Source: Mesorhizobium loti (GTDB taxonomy: Bacteria; Pseudomonadota; Alphaproteobacteria; Rhizobiales; Rhizobiaceae). Taken from it: DNA of 64,000 nucleotides. The stretch covers positions 1 to 64,000 of the forward strand of contig NZ_QGGH01000007.1 in NCBI RefSeq assembly GCF_003148495.1, in the 5' to 3' direction. Shown piece by piece: positions 22,405 through 31,016 of the stretch (positions within the stretch are counted from its first letter, which is position 1; the number at the start of each line of letters is the position of its first letter). The translations under genes and the position numbers were made by a program. Below the pieces are notes generated by a model. It was given only the letters and a program-made list of their open reading frames with translations. It was not told where the DNA came from and searched no databases.

Positions 22405-22423
22405 TCTCGAAAGCCGGCCTGCG

Positions 22424-23320
22424 CTACACCGGATGATGCACCGCAAGGTCGGCACGGCGCTTGCGCCCTTCATGCAGTTGCCACAGCGAATGCGCAATCA
22501 GCGTGACGATCAGGATCGCGCCGCCGATCAGGCTGTTGCGCGACGGCGTCTCGGCAAAGATCATCCATACCCAGACCGGCGCCAGAACCGTTTCCAGGAG
22601 ATAGAACATCGCCACCTCGGGACCTGAGATGTATTTCGGCCCGTTGGCGAGGCAGAAGAACGCTATCGGCATGATGACGGCGCCGTTGAGGATGATCCAC
22701 CATGGCGCCTCCACCTGAAAGCCGGTCTTCGAAACCATGAAGGCGGCGACGGCAAAAGGCAGCACCACCCCGATCAGCGCGGTGAAGCCCATATCCTTGC
22801 CGCTCGCCCGCGAGATGGTGATGGCGCAGGCGACGCACAGGGCCGAGCACAAGGCCATGATGTCGCCGAACAGATATCCGTTGCCGATGGAGTCGCCGAC
22901 GATGATGGCAATCCCAACGATCATCAATGCCAGCGCCACCAGAGTCAGAGGTCGTGGCCGCTCCTTCAGGAACAGCCAGGAAAGCAGCGCCGAGAACATG
23001 GTGGTGAAGGCGAGGATGAAGACGAGGTCGGCGGTCGAGGTGTTGTAGACGGCGGTAATGAAGGCGATCGAGCCAAGCCCATAGAGCGTTGCTACCGCAA
23101 GTCCCAGCCGTCCGGGAACGAGCTGTGGCGCCCTGTCGCTCAACGAGCGCCACACCGTCCAAATGACAAGCCCGGCAAGAACGGTGCAGCCGGTGCGCAG
23201 CAGCAAGATCGTCCACGCCTCGCCATGGGCGAGCCGGATCAGCGGGATGTCTACGGTCAGCGTCAGTCCGCCAAATGCGGTGAGCAGAAGTCCTTTGGTG
23301 TGAGCATCGTGAGACGACAT
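22424..23320 (-). CDS. DMT superfamily EamA-type permease
   Basis: A 298-aa protein (MSSHDAHTKGLLLTAFGGL) with ten hydrophobic segments in two EamA repeats, typical length. Features: IPLIRLAHGEAWTILLLR, YNTSTADLVFILAFTTMFSALLSW and the second-repeat GPEVAMFYLLETVLAPVWVW. These carriers usually export amino acids or other metabolites; the substrate is unknown. An in-frame start at 23386 would add an arginine-rich leader and is less likely. Confidence 0.85.
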   Translation of the reverse strand: MSSHDAHTKGLLLTAFGGLTLTVDIPLIRLAHGEAWTILLLRTGCTVLAGLVIWTVWRSLSDRAPQLVPGRLGLAVATLYGLGSIAFITAVYNTSTADLVFILAFTTMFSALLSWLFLKERPRPLTLVALALMIVGIAIIVGDSIGNGYLFGDIMALCSALCVACAITISRASGKDMGFTALIGVVLPFAVAAFMVSKTGFQVEAPWWIILNGAVIMPIAFFCLANGPKYISGPEVAMFYLLETVLAPVWVWMIFAETPSRNSLIGGAILIVTLIAHSLWQLHEGRKRRADLAVHHPV

Positions 23321-23449
23321 CCAGCGGCTTTCGCAATGAATTCGGGAGAGGACGGCGGATCGGCGCAATCGCACACTCTCCGCCAACCAGCGGAAAGACC
23401 GGCATCATCTCAGTTGAAAATGTTTAGGCCCGGACTTGGGAAAGAGTAA

Positions 23450-24214
23450 TTAGCGTGTGACCGCTTCGTTGGTGTAGCGCTCCCAGCCTTTCGGGCCGAG
23501 ATGCTCCTGCGGCATGAAGCGCATCTTATAATTCATCTTGCGCGAGCCGTTGACCCAGTAGCCGAGGTAGACATGGGGCAGGCCCATCGCCCTGGCGCGG
23601 GCGATGTGGTCGAGGATCATGAACGTGCCGAGCGAACGCTCCTCGAAATCGGGATTGAAGTAGGAATAGACCATCGACAGGCCGTCGGCCATCTTGTCGG
23701 TGAGCGCCACCGCGATCAGCTCGCCCTGTCCCTTGCCGGTGATGAAGGTGTCAGGCCCGCGCCGCCGATACTCGATCACCTTGGTGTCGACATGGGTGTC
23801 CTCGACCATCATGGCATAGTCGAGCACCGTCATGTCGGACATGCCGCCGCGGCGGTGGCGCGCATCCAGGTAGCTGCGGAACAGGGAATATTGTTCGGTC
23901 GAGGGCTCGGCATTGTGCATATGGCCGACGAGGTCGGAATTGTGCTGCAACACGCGCTTCATGTTGCGGCTGGCGACGAATTCCTGGGCCAGGATGCGTA
24001 CCGAAACGCAGGCGCGGCATGTCTCGCATGCCGGCCTGTAGGCGATGTTCTGCGAACGCCGGAAGCCGCCTTGCGTCAACAGGTCGTTCATCTCCGCCGC
24101 CTTGTCGCCGACCAGGTGCGTGAACACCTTGCGCTCGAATTGGCCGTCGAGATAGGGACACGGCGACGGCGCGGTCAGGAAGAACTGCGGCGACTGGGTC
24201 GGATGCTGCGTCAT
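23450..24214 (-). CDS. bpt: aspartate/glutamate leucyltransferase (Bpt-type, N-end rule)
   Basis: A 254-aa protein. N-terminal ATE_N domain with the Cys-rich motif RPACETCRACVSVRI (residues about 60-75), C-terminal GNAT-like ATE_C domain with LIAVALTDKMADGLSMVYSY and YLGYWVNGSRKMNYKM. Bpt transfers Leu from leucyl-tRNA to N-terminal Asp/Glu of proteins, marking them for ClpS/ClpAP. Length and motif order match bacterial Bpt rather than eukaryotic ATE1. Common single-gene arrangement in alphaproteobacteria. Confidence 0.92.
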   Translation of the reverse strand: MTQHPTQSPQFFLTAPSPCPYLDGQFERKVFTHLVGDKAAEMNDLLTQGGFRRSQNIAYRPACETCRACVSVRILAQEFVASRNMKRVLQHNSDLVGHMHNAEPSTEQYSLFRSYLDARHRRGGMSDMTVLDYAMMVEDTHVDTKVIEYRRRGPDTFITGKGQGELIAVALTDKMADGLSMVYSYFNPDFEERSLGTFMILDHIARARAMGLPHVYLGYWVNGSRKMNYKMRFMPQEHLGPKGWERYTNEAVTR

Positions 24215-24354
24215 CGAGCCTTGGAAACACTCCTTCGAATCGCTCTACCTTTGGCGCGGACGGCGAAAAATTCAACAGGATTGTGGAGACGTGGTCGACT
24301 CGACGCCTTCATATTTGCGCTCAATCGGTTCGACTGCTCTTCAGAGGGGCCGTT

Positions 24355-24825
24355 TCAGCGGTCTGTGCGGCTGACGACCGTGCCAAGCAAAAGGTCGTGC
24401 AAGGTGCGCTTGCGGTCGGAAAACAGTGTCACCAGCAGGACCAGCGGCGACAGGATGACGTTGCCGGCCCAGAACAGCACCGAATGGACGACCGCGGTGA
24501 GGCCGTCGATCGGCCTGCCGTCAAGCCGGTCGAGGCGGATGCCCATCATCTTCATGCCCGTGGTGGCCTGGTCGGTGCTGCCCAGCGTGTTCCAGATATA
24601 GAGGATGGCGACGGCCGGCACCAGGACGCCGAACAGCATCCAGCCAAGGCCGAGGGTCAAAAGCCCGAGGAAGAACACCAATATGGCAAACGGAATAGTG
24701 AGCAGCGCGACGATGACATAGTCGATCACGAAGGCCAGGATGCGCTTCGTGCGCACGCCGTCATAGGCCCTGACATCGTCAAGCCTGCTGGTGATGATTT
24801 CGCCGTCGAGAACGCGCGCGTTCAT
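24355..24825 (-). CDS. RDD-family membrane protein
   Basis: A 156-aa protein; ATG at 24825 follows AGGAAA at proper spacing. Three TM segments: KRILAFVIDYVIVALLTIPF with the RDD-type R and D, LLTLGLGWMLFGVLVPAVAI and VVHSVLFWAGNVILSPLVLL, then the family's C-terminal SDRKRTLHDLLLGTVV. Family function is poorly known; some members act in Na+/H+ exchange. It lies next to bpt on the same strand, 140 bp upstream. Confidence 0.82.
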   Translation of the reverse strand: MNARVLDGEIITSRLDDVRAYDGVRTKRILAFVIDYVIVALLTIPFAILVFFLGLLTLGLGWMLFGVLVPAVAILYIWNTLGSTDQATTGMKMMGIRLDRLDGRPIDGLTAVVHSVLFWAGNVILSPLVLLVTLFSDRKRTLHDLLLGTVVSRTDR

Positions 24826-25034
24826 GTCATTTCCTCGTAACAGGGGCCCTGCATAGGGTGCGGGCCGCTCAACAATGAAATGGTGAGGGCCCGTCGCGGA
24901 ATCAAGATCGGGCTTTTTGCGGCGCACGAACTCAAACAGCGTGAGATGCAATCTGAACCGGTTGAATTTGCGGCGCGGATGGCATTAGCTTGCTGCGGCG
25001 CAACAAAGCGCTCAGGGGTAGGGGACGGGGCAAG

Positions 25035-26423
25035 ATGGACTACGACATGCTGGTCATCGGCAGCGGCCCTTCCGGTCGCCGTGCCGCGGTGCAGTCGGCC
25101 AAGCTCGGCAAATCGGTGCTGGTGGTCGACCGCGGCCGGCGTCTAGGCGGTGTCTCCGTGCATACCGGCACCATCCCGTCGAAAACGCTGCGCGAAACCG
25201 TGCTCAACCTCTCGGGCTGGCGCGAGCGCGGTTTCTACGGGCGCGGCTACCGGGTCAAGCAGGATATCTCGGTCGGCGATCTGGTCGAGCGCCTGCACAA
25301 GACGCTCGATCACGAGGTCGAGGTGTTGCAACATCAGTTCATGCGCAACACGGTCAAGAGCGCTCGCGCTGCGGTCAAATTTCTCGGCCCCAACAAGGTC
25401 AGCCTGACCACCGATACCGGCGATTACAGCGAGGTTGGTTTTGCCAATGCGCTGATCGCGGTCGGCACCAGGCCGCACCGGCCGCGCGACGTGCCTTTCG
25501 ACAAGACCCGCGTCTTCGACAGCGACGAGATGCTGGAGCTCGATCGCTTGCCGCGCACGCTGACGGTGATCGGCGCCGGCGTCATCGGCGTCGAATATGC
25601 GACGATCTTTTCCGCGCTCGACGTGCCGGTAACCTTGGTCGAGCCGCGCAACTCCATCCTCGATTTCGTCGACCGCGAGATCGTCGACGATTTCATCCAC
25701 CAGATGCGCGATCGTGGCATGACCATCCGGCTGGGCAGCGCGGTGAAGGAAATACGGTCCAAGCCGGACGCTGCCGAGGTGGAACTGGCCGATGGCCGCA
25801 CCATTCGTTCCGAGGTCGTCCTCTACGCCGCCGGCCGCACCGGCAATGTCGGCAGCCTGGGCCTGGATGTCGTCGGCATCGACGCCGACACCAGAGGGCG
25901 TATCAAAGTCGATCCGCAATCCTTCCAGACCAGCGTCCCCAACATCTATGCCGCCGGCGATGTCATCGGCTTTCCGAGCCTGGCCTCGACTTCGATGGAG
26001 CAGGGCAGGGTGGCGGCCTGCCATGCTTTCGGCGTGCCCTTGCCGCCACCGCCGGAAACCTTTCCCTATGGCATCTACGCGGTGCCGGAAATCTCGACGG
26101 TCGGCCAGTCCGAGGAACAGGTGCGCGAGAGCGGTGCGGCCTATGAGGTCGGCGTGGCGCGTTTCCGCGAGACCTCGCGCGGCCACATCATGGGCGTCAA
26201 CACCGGCTTCCTGAAGCTCTTGTTCTCGATCGAAACGCGCCGCCTGCTCGGCGCGCACATCATCGGCGAGGGCGCTACCGAGCTCATCCACATCGGCCAG
26301 GCGGTGATCAACCTCGGCGGCACCGTCGACTTCTTCGTCAACAACACCTTCAACTATCCGACGCTCGCCGAGGCCTACAAGATCGCCGGGCTGGATGCCT
26401 GGAACAGGATGGGGCGAGGGTAA
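25035..26423 (+). CDS. sthA: soluble (Si-specific) NAD(P)+ transhydrogenase-like flavoprotein
   Basis: A 462-aa protein from ATG 25035 behind GGGGACGGGG. Dinucleotide-binding GSGPSGRRAAVQSAKLG for FAD, second Rossmann GAGVIGVEYATIFSALD for NAD(P), and C-terminal dimerisation domain. At the site where disulfide reductases have CxxxxC it reads RLGGVSVHTGTIPSK: both Cys are absent, whereas E. coli SthA keeps the first. That fits a transhydrogenase working by flavin hydride transfer with no disulfide. It interconverts NADH and NADPH pools. Convergent with the next gene, 2-bp gap. Confidence 0.88.
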   Translation: MDYDMLVIGSGPSGRRAAVQSAKLGKSVLVVDRGRRLGGVSVHTGTIPSKTLRETVLNLSGWRERGFYGRGYRVKQDISVGDLVERLHKTLDHEVEVLQHQFMRNTVKSARAAVKFLGPNKVSLTTDTGDYSEVGFANALIAVGTRPHRPRDVPFDKTRVFDSDEMLELDRLPRTLTVIGAGVIGVEYATIFSALDVPVTLVEPRNSILDFVDREIVDDFIHQMRDRGMTIRLGSAVKEIRSKPDAAEVELADGRTIRSEVVLYAAGRTGNVGSLGLDVVGIDADTRGRIKVDPQSFQTSVPNIYAAGDVIGFPSLASTSMEQGRVAACHAFGVPLPPPPETFPYGIYAVPEISTVGQSEEQVRESGAAYEVGVARFRETSRGHIMGVNTGFLKLLFSIETRRLLGAHIIGEGATELIHIGQAVINLGGTVDFFVNNTFNYPTLAEAYKIAGLDAWNRMGRG

Positions 26424-26425
26424 AT

Positions 26426-27535
26426 CTACCCTTCCATCTGGGCGAGCAGGGCCAGCATCACATCGGCCGAGGGCATCGGCAGAACGGCCTCAATTTCCGC
26501 CGGCCGTACGCCGGCGATCGCTGCATCGGCGCCGCCAGTGACGGTGCCGAGAGGTCCGCGAAACCCGTGCTTCGTCCAGGCGAGTTCCTGCAGCTTCGGG
26601 CTGGTCAGGGCCTCCAGCAGCCTGTCGGCGGCCGGATCGATGACGATCAGCGGATGCGCCGAATAGACGGTCGGTCTGGGGTAGAGGATTTCGGGCTTGG
26701 CGCCTATGCCGGTCTGCACCCTTTGCCAGCGTGCCGGATCGGCGAGCGCCCATTCGACTAGCTGGTTTTCATAGCCGACCACCATCGGCTCGGCGCCCAG
26801 GCCACCGGCAATGTACTGGTCGAACAGCTTTCCCGACGACGACGACTTCAGGCCCATGCTGCGGAAGATCGCCTTGGCCTCGTCACCGTGCTGGGCAAGC
26901 AGTTCCTGCGTCGCCACATCGCCGCTCATCAGGCTCAGCACCAGGCCGGCGAACATGAAGCCGGAATTGGATCGGTTGGGGTCGGTGGAGACGATGCGTG
27001 CCCGGCCGTAGAGTTCGTCTATGCCGAGGTTCGACCAGTTCTTGCCGGCCAATATGGCGTCAAGCAACGCCTTGAGGTCGAGCTGGTTGTAGCCGCCCTT
27101 GGCGGCGACCGTGACCAGCCCGCTCTTCTTCAGGCCTTCGATCACCGGTCCCCATGTGTAGACGACGATCGGCGAGTTGAGCACCACCTGGTCGTTTCGG
27201 ATCGCCACGCCGCTTTTGCGTGCCAGGTCGACCATGATCGACGACGACGGCCACAGGAACTGCGGCTTCTGCGACAGAAGTGCGGATTCGCGCACCATTT
27301 CGACGGAGCCGGCGACGCGTGGATCGAGTTCCAGCCCGTAGCCGCCCAGCGCATGGACGACATCCGGATCGGCTAGGAAGGCCTGCTTCTCGCCGCCGAT
27401 GAAGCCGAACAGATGCGCCTTGTTGCCGAGATAGCCACGGAACTCCGGACGGTCCTTCAGTGTCAGATAGCCACCCGTGCCGGCAGCGGCGGCACCCAGC
27501 AGACCCAGTCCGAAAGCGCGGCGCGAAATGGCCAT
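26426..27535 (-). CDS. Tat-exported solute-binding-protein-like, last gene of the tel operon
   Basis: A 369-aa protein with a twin-arginine type start (MAISRRAFGLGLLGAAAAGTG). The mature part has a type-II periplasmic binding-protein look: QFLWPSSSIMVDLARKSG, NSPIVVYTWGPVIEGLKKSG and LSLMSGDVATQELLAQHG. It shares motifs with the SBP half of the VWA lipoprotein upstream (WPSSSIWVDL-like and NSGFMFAG/NSGASAYL), so the two look like divergent paralogues. Its ATG overlaps the xpaC-like stop by one base (TGATGG), which implies translational coupling. Ligand unknown; no ABC permease is adjacent. Confidence 0.78.
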   Translation of the reverse strand: MAISRRAFGLGLLGAAAAGTGGYLTLKDRPEFRGYLGNKAHLFGFIGGEKQAFLADPDVVHALGGYGLELDPRVAGSVEMVRESALLSQKPQFLWPSSSIMVDLARKSGVAIRNDQVVLNSPIVVYTWGPVIEGLKKSGLVTVAAKGGYNQLDLKALLDAILAGKNWSNLGIDELYGRARIVSTDPNRSNSGFMFAGLVLSLMSGDVATQELLAQHGDEAKAIFRSMGLKSSSSGKLFDQYIAGGLGAEPMVVGYENQLVEWALADPARWQRVQTGIGAKPEILYPRPTVYSAHPLIVIDPAADRLLEALTSPKLQELAWTKHGFRGPLGTVTGGADAAIAGVRPAEIEAVLPMPSADVMLALLAQMEG

Positions 27536-28152
27536 CAGCGACCGATATCCTCTTTCAGCGACTCCTGTATGAGTCGCAGGTCAACGTCGAGCGTGCCGAG
27601 TTCACTGTCGGCCAGACTGTCGGCGTAATGCACGAAGGCGTCCTGAAGCTTGGTGATCACCGCGCCGACATTGGTCAGCCGCGCCTGGCTGGGCGCACGC
27701 CGGTTGGCCAACGCCGCGTAGCCTTCCGACACCTCGGCCGCCTGTGGCAAATAATAGGTGAGAAATCGCCGCACGGCAGGCGCACTTTCGGGCTTGGCTT
27801 CGACCCTGGTGATCACATCGGCGGCGATGTCCGACAGGTTCTTCACCTTTGCCGCCATGTCCTTGTCGGGAATGGTGCGGGCGGTTGCGGCCAGGCGGTC
27901 CGCCGCCGGCTGGGCCTGCGCCAGCAACTCGCGCGCAAACGCAACCCGGCTGCCGCCGATCGAGCTGAGGTCGAGCCCTTCGAACAGCTGACGCGGCGCC
28001 AGCACGAACACAAGCCCGGCAAAGACCAGCGCGGCGATAACCACCGACACCAGGAACGGGAAATGCGTGAGAAAACTCAAACCGATCAGCAGCACCGCCG
28101 AGACGAGGCCCGCCACGATCCAGTTCCAGTCGTTGCCGAACAAGCCACGCAT
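27535..28152 (-). CDS. XpaC / 5-bromo-4-chloroindolyl phosphate hydrolysis family protein
   Basis: A 205-aa protein starting MRGLFGNDWNWIVAG. Two adjacent TM helices (VAGLVSAVLLIGLSFLTHF; LVSVVIAALVFAGLVFVLAP) are followed by a cytosolic helical region of about 145 residues (DLSSIGGSRVAFARELLAQA, ADVITRVEAKPESAPAVRRF). This is the XpaC pattern, often next to telA. The name derives from a screen for X-phosphate hydrolysis; enzyme activity is not established. 14 bp from the upstream VWA gene and overlapping the downstream gene. Confidence 0.75.
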   Translation of the reverse strand: MRGLFGNDWNWIVAGLVSAVLLIGLSFLTHFPFLVSVVIAALVFAGLVFVLAPRQLFEGLDLSSIGGSRVAFARELLAQAQPAADRLAATARTIPDKDMAAKVKNLSDIAADVITRVEAKPESAPAVRRFLTYYLPQAAEVSEGYAALANRRAPSQARLTNVGAVITKLQDAFVHYADSLADSELGTLDVDLRLIQESLKEDIGR

Positions 28153-28166
28153 CCTAGCCGCGCATC

Positions 28167-29738
28167 TCAGTTGTAGCCCCGGGCGGCGCGGAAGGCGCCT
28201 GCCAGATCGCCGCTGCCATCGAATACGCGCGCCGAAGTTGCCTTGGCAAGGCTGTCGAGCTGGCTCTTGTCGGCATCGCCGAAGGTGATGCCGAACACCG
28301 GCACGCGCGCCGGCGCGCTGCGCCACTGGCTTAGAAACAGGTCGGCGCTGCCGTCGGTGCGGCCATCTGTCATGATGACGATCGCCGGCAGATATTTCGA
28401 CAGATCCGCTGTTGCCGTGATCTGCTGCAGCGCCTGCTGGGCACAGGCATACATGTCGGTGCCGCCGCCGGCATGCTGGTCCGCGACGGCAGCCAGCAAC
28501 TGGGCTTGCCCGGCAGCATCGCCGGTCGCTTCGAAATTGGCGCGCACGGCACTGTCGAACGGCAGCACGAAGATGCGGTCGGACGGCGTCCATTGCACCA
28601 GCACCTCGCTGGCCTTTTCCGGCGTAAACAGGAACTGCGCCGCTGCCTGTAACTGTTTCTCGCCCTGGTCTTCCATGGAGCCGGAAAAGTCGAAGCACAG
28701 TGCCGTCAGTGAAGGCTTGCGCAAGGCTTCCTGATAGAGATCGAGCGCCTTGCGGATCACCGCCGGCTCCGGCATGCGGATCGAGGTCACCAGTTTGCCC
28801 GGATCGAAATTCCAGTCGGGTTCGGCCGCGGCCTGGATCGCCGAGCCGCCAAGCGGCAGCCGCCGGCCGGTGTCGGCGATGCGTTTGCGCACCGCATCCG
28901 ACTGCAGATAGGCGAGCAGGTCGGTGAAGAATTTTTCGACCTCCGGGCCGCGCCCATGGTCGATGAAGCCGAGCGGCGAATCGCCGACCGCGACGCCGTC
29001 CGCCGGATAGACGGCATAGAGCGGCTCCTTGCCCATCTGCTTCAGTTTGTCGTTGGTCTCCTTCAGCGTCGCCTCATAGTTCCACATGGCGTCATAGACG
29101 GTGCCCTTGCCGGCCGAGTCGACATAGAGGTCCGCCAGCCAGCCCGACGAGCCTGATGAGCGCTCGACGCCTTGCAGCAAAGCGCTCACCGTCTCACGCA
29201 TATTCGGATTGTCGAGGTCGCCGGGCTCGATCACTTCCTTGCCGCCGAGTGCGCTGGAGAGCATGGCGAGATAAGCGCTGGCGCCGGAATTGGATTGCGT
29301 TGCCGAGGTCATCAGGAATTTGAGCTTGCCGTCCTTCACCGCGGCCAGAATGTCCTTCATGAAAACTGGCTTGCCGACCCAGCCGAGTTCGGCGGCCTTG
29401 GATTTGCGCACGCCCAAAATAACCGGCATCTGCGCGATCGAGGTTAAATTGCGCACCTTGCGACCGGAATCGAACAGGTCGACCCAGACACTCGAGGCCG
29501 GCCAGACCGCATCCTGGTCGAGCCCGGCAGGCCGCTGCAAGCCAAGGCCGATGTCGAGCGAGCCCTCATAGGCGAAGGTGCATGTGGCACCCTGCTTGTC
29601 GCAGAACTCCTGAACGATCGGCTGCAGTACAGTGTTTTCCGAGCCCGATACGATGGAGAATTTGACGTGGCTGGCGTTGCAGGCGGCCAGCAACATCGCG
29701 AAGGCCAGCAGCAGAACGGACGTCAGCGTCTTCGGCAT
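28167..29738 (-). CDS. lipoprotein: substrate-binding-protein domain fused to a von Willebrand A domain
   Basis: A 523-aa protein. Signal peptide with lipobox LAAC (residues about 17-20), then an SBP domain to about residue 310 (GSENTVLQPIVQEFCDKQGA, WPASSVWVDLFDSG, MTSATQSNSGASAYLAML), and a VWA domain from about 340 with the MIDAS motif DFSGSM (DxSxS), a Thr in GGGTDMY and D in MTDGRTDGS. All three MIDAS elements are present, so metal-dependent adhesion is likely. SBP-VWA proteins occur with TelA and XpaC in envelope or metal-stress clusters, but their ligand is not known. Starts 11 bp after telA. Confidence 0.82.
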   Translation of the reverse strand: MPKTLTSVLLLAFAMLLAACNASHVKFSIVSGSENTVLQPIVQEFCDKQGATCTFAYEGSLDIGLGLQRPAGLDQDAVWPASSVWVDLFDSGRKVRNLTSIAQMPVILGVRKSKAAELGWVGKPVFMKDILAAVKDGKLKFLMTSATQSNSGASAYLAMLSSALGGKEVIEPGDLDNPNMRETVSALLQGVERSSGSSGWLADLYVDSAGKGTVYDAMWNYEATLKETNDKLKQMGKEPLYAVYPADGVAVGDSPLGFIDHGRGPEVEKFFTDLLAYLQSDAVRKRIADTGRRLPLGGSAIQAAAEPDWNFDPGKLVTSIRMPEPAVIRKALDLYQEALRKPSLTALCFDFSGSMEDQGEKQLQAAAQFLFTPEKASEVLVQWTPSDRIFVLPFDSAVRANFEATGDAAGQAQLLAAVADQHAGGGTDMYACAQQALQQITATADLSKYLPAIVIMTDGRTDGSADLFLSQWRSAPARVPVFGITFGDADKSQLDSLAKATSARVFDGSGDLAGAFRAARGYN

Positions 29739-29749
29739 GGCGGTTCCGA

Positions 29750-30829
29750 TCAGGCCTGGGTCAGCGCTTTCTTCAGATCGATCGTCATCTGGTCCATCTG
29801 CTTTTCAGCATCGGCCCGCTTCTGGCGACCCTCCTGCTGGACCTTCAGCACGCCCTGCACGGTGTCGATGAGATCGCGGTTGGCCTGCGCCAGCGTCTCG
29901 ACATCGACAATGCCGCGCTGCGCCTGTTCTTCGATCGAGATCGCCTGATCCTTCATCATCTTGGAGGTCTGCCGGATCATCTCATTGGTGGCGTCCGTCA
30001 CCGTCTTTTGCAGTTCGAGCGCCGATTTCTGATTGGTCAGCCCAAGCAGGATGACCATTTTCTGCTTCCAGGCCGGCACGGTGAGCGCCGAGGTCGCCTG
30101 CAGGTTCTCGATCAGCGTCTCGTCGCCGGACTGGACGATGCGGATCTGCGGCAGTTGCTGGATGCCGAGCTGGCGCGCCTGCACCAGATAGAAGACGCGC
30201 TTTTCCAGACGATCCAGCGCCTGGACCGCATCCTGATAGGTCTGCGCCTCCAGCGTGCCGCCGACATCGCCGCTGGCCGAATCCGCCGCGGCCTTCAGCT
30301 TGGGCAATTCGTTGGTGCGATAGTCGTCGACGAATTTCTTGCCTGCCTGCACATAGGCGTCGAGCTTGAGGATCGAGTCCTTGGTCTGCTCATGCAGGTC
30401 GTCGAGCACGGCGATGTCGCGCCGCAGCGTATCCTTGTGGCGGTCGAGTTCGAGGCCGATGCGGTCGATCTGGCCGGCAACATCCTCGTATTTTTCCTTG
30501 AAGCGTTCGAGCCGCGCCTTGAAGGAGGAAAACAGATTGCCGAGAAACCCTTCGTCCTTCAGCGAAGCCGGATCGAGGTTCTTGGCCTTCATGATGATGT
30601 CGGTCAGCAGATTTCCGGTGTCGCCGAGATCGCGATTGCGAAGCTGACCCAGAATCTTGTCGGCATAGTCGCTGACAGCCTGCTGGGCACGGTCGCCATA
30701 GACCGAAATGCCGGCGCGATCCCTGACGTCGATCGTGCTTTCGATCCTGGCGATGTCGGACGGGTCGGCAACGATTGCCGGCAATGTCGAGGTGTCGTCG
30801 AGCAGAGTGATGCTGTTCTTGTCGGCCAT
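29750..30829 (-). CDS. telA: TelA-family toxic anion resistance protein, first gene of the operon
   Basis: A 359-aa mostly helical protein; ATG follows GGGAGG. TelA/KlaA-type features: FSSFKARLERFKEKYEDVAG, IDRIGLELDRHKDTLRRDIA, YRTNELPKLKAAADSASG and ALDRLEKRVFYLVQARQLGI, with strong coiled-coil potential and no membrane segment. Plasmid relatives affect tellurite resistance and plasmid maintenance; chromosomal ones are linked to envelope stress. Four genes in a row (telA, VWA lipoprotein, xpaC-like, Tat-SBP) have gaps of 11 and 14 bp and a 1-bp overlap, so one transcript is very likely. The 187 bp upstream should hold its promoter. Confidence 0.85.
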   Translation of the reverse strand: MADKNSITLLDDTSTLPAIVADPSDIARIESTIDVRDRAGISVYGDRAQQAVSDYADKILGQLRNRDLGDTGNLLTDIIMKAKNLDPASLKDEGFLGNLFSSFKARLERFKEKYEDVAGQIDRIGLELDRHKDTLRRDIAVLDDLHEQTKDSILKLDAYVQAGKKFVDDYRTNELPKLKAAADSASGDVGGTLEAQTYQDAVQALDRLEKRVFYLVQARQLGIQQLPQIRIVQSGDETLIENLQATSALTVPAWKQKMVILLGLTNQKSALELQKTVTDATNEMIRQTSKMMKDQAISIEEQAQRGIVDVETLAQANRDLIDTVQGVLKVQQEGRQKRADAEKQMDQMTIDLKKALTQA

Positions 30830-31016
30830 GCAGACCTCCCCTCAAAATGAACAGTATCTCCATAGGCTGTGTGTGACAGGGATATGTCGGCATTGTGGAT
30901 AAGGGAAGGGGCCGACCCGGCTCTGGGCGCAAAACATGCGGGTTTCAGCCTGAAAACGGGCAAGGTTTGCAGGGATTCGATCCGGTGGACAAGCTCATTC
31001 CGCCGGCTACTGTCCA

